Assembly (NCBI GenBank): GCA_003105245.1
Contig: PQAI01000107.1
Coordinates: 1 to 8,917, forward strand
From: Betaproteobacteria bacterium
Lineage (GTDB): Bacteria > Pseudomonadota > Gammaproteobacteria > Burkholderiales > Usitatibacteraceae
Reading direction: 5' to 3'
DNA: 8,917 bases
The notes beneath the pieces are model-generated. The model saw nothing but the letters and a program-made list of their open reading frames with translations. It was not told the origin of the DNA and did not search any database. This document shows, one piece after another, positions 5,949 to 8,917 of the stretch (position 1 is the stretch's first letter; each line of letters begins with the position of its first letter). A program made the translations under genes and the position numbers.

Positions 5949-5965
5949 GTGTGGGAAGGTGTGGG
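5949..5965. repeat. 10-bp-phased direct repeat in the glgP upstream region
   Basis: GTGTGGG occurs at 5949-5955 and again at 5959-5965, separated by AAG, so the two copies have a period of ten bases, about one helical turn. This is the arrangement expected for two half-sites bound on the same face of the DNA. It lies in the divergent region between the small lipoprotein and glgP, upstream of the hairpins. A regulatory role is inference. Confidence 0.3.
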
Positions 5966-5968
5966 GCC

Positions 5969-6005
5969 GGGTAAACTGTACCCGAAGCGGCCCACTTCGG
6001 GCCGC
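5969..6005 (+). promoter_or_regulatory. glgP upstream region: weak -10 and two mutually exclusive hairpins
   Basis: GGGTA (5969-5973) and TACCC (5979-5983) form a short inverted repeat that contains TAAACT (5972-5977), a four-of-six match to a -10 box. Next come two perfect seven-base-pair hairpins that share bases. The first pairs CCCGAAG (5981-5987) with CTTCGGG (5995-6001). The second pairs GCGGCCC (5987-5993) with GGGCCGC (5999-6005). Only one can form at a time. If transcription begins near 5984, both would lie in the glgP leader, 24-48 bases before the start codon. No T-tract follows. Confidence 0.4.
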
Positions 6006-6028
6006 GTGCCCGTCCCGCCGTCGCGTCC

Positions 6029-8530
<2,502 letters not shown>

Positions 8531-8540
8531 GGCCCCTGCC

Positions 8541-8917
8541 GTGACCCCGACCGTCCCCTCCGGCGTCATCGAGGCGATCGTCGCGGGACGCCACGACGAT
8601 CCCTTCGCGGTCCTCGGCCTCCACGAGGCGGACGGCGCCGGCGTGGTCCTGCGCGCGTTCGTGCCGGGGGCGCAGTCCCTCGAGGCCGTCACGCGCGCCG
8701 GAGAGCCCCTGGCCGCGCTCGCCTGCCTTCACCCGGCCGGCTTCTTCGAGGGGCGGCTCGCCGGGCGCGTCTCCTACCGCCTGCGCGCCCGCCGCGGAGG
8801 CGAGGAGTGGCTCGTCGACGACCCGTACGCCTACGGGCCGGTGCTCGGCCCCATGGACGACTGGCTGCTGGTCGAGGGCACGCACACGCGCCTCTTCGAC
8901 CGCCTGGGCGCGCACGC
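8541..8917 (+). CDS. glgB: 1,4-alpha-glucan branching enzyme, N-terminal part (cut by window edge)
   Basis: The enzyme makes alpha-1,6 branch points in glycogen by moving short glucan chains. Only the first 125 residues are present, about one sixth of the usual 630-730. They match the N-terminal beta-sandwich region: GRHDDPFAVLGLH (16-28), VVLRAFVPGA (35-44), DPYAYGPVLGPMDDWLL (94-110) and EGTHTRLFDRLGAH (112-125), which are typical of GlgB and precede the CBM48 and catalytic domains. The start is GTG at 8541, ten bases after the glgP stop. GAGG at 8529-8532 overlaps that stop codon and gives a usable ribosome binding site, so translation is probably coupled to glgP. The short spacing indicates a glgP-glgB operon. 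The catalytic residues lie beyond the right edge and cannot be checked. Confidence 0.95.
   Translation, partial: MTPTVPSGVIEAIVAGRHDDPFAVLGLHEADGAGVVLRAFVPGAQSLEAVTRAGEPLAALACLHPAGFFEGRLAGRVSYRLRARRGGEEWLVDDPYAYGPVLGPMDDWLLVEGTHTRLFDRLGAH

Overview
The window is a compact, GC-rich stretch of bacterial chromosome. It has no gap longer than 93 bases between genes and shows no RNA genes, insertion sequences, CRISPR arrays or phage genes. Base composition, GltI-type binding proteins, a DUF1161 protein, several predicted lipoproteins and a REP-like palindrome suggest a Gram-negative proteobacterium, most likely betaproteobacterial. That placement is inference, not proof.

Left part (1-2941, minus strand): three genes read leftwards in a tight series. 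They are a GltI-like periplasmic amino-acid-binding protein, a small unknown lipoprotein, and an AMP-forming acyl-CoA ligase that runs off the left edge with only its last few residues missing. The lipoprotein and ligase overlap by four bases (ATGA).

Middle (2986-4851, plus strand): diverging from that series across only 44 bp are a 3-hydroxyacyl-CoA dehydrogenase and a second GltI-like binding protein. The two binding proteins are paralogues flanking the dehydrogenase. No permease or ATPase gene is visible. The ligase (acyl activation) and the dehydrogenase (hydroxyacyl-CoA oxidation) could act in one acyl-CoA route, with the binding proteins capturing solutes, but the substrate cannot be read from the sequence.

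Centre (4856-5935): a REP-like stem-loop separates the convergent second binding protein from three small minus-strand envelope genes: a DUF1161 secreted protein, a predicted three-helix membrane protein and a small lipoprotein. Each has its own ribosome binding site, and some have recognisable promoter-like or hairpin elements.

Right part (6029-8917, plus strand): glycogen phosphorylase (glgP) followed after 10 bp by the start of the branching enzyme glgB, which is cut by the right edge. This is a glycogen metabolism operon. Its 93-bp upstream region holds a 10-bp-phased direct repeat and two overlapping, mutually exclusive hairpins, and is the most interesting non-coding sequence in the window. 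I found no clear undescribed system. The best leads are the glgP leader, the paired orphan binding proteins with a changed ligand residue, and the lipoprotein-ligase overlap.
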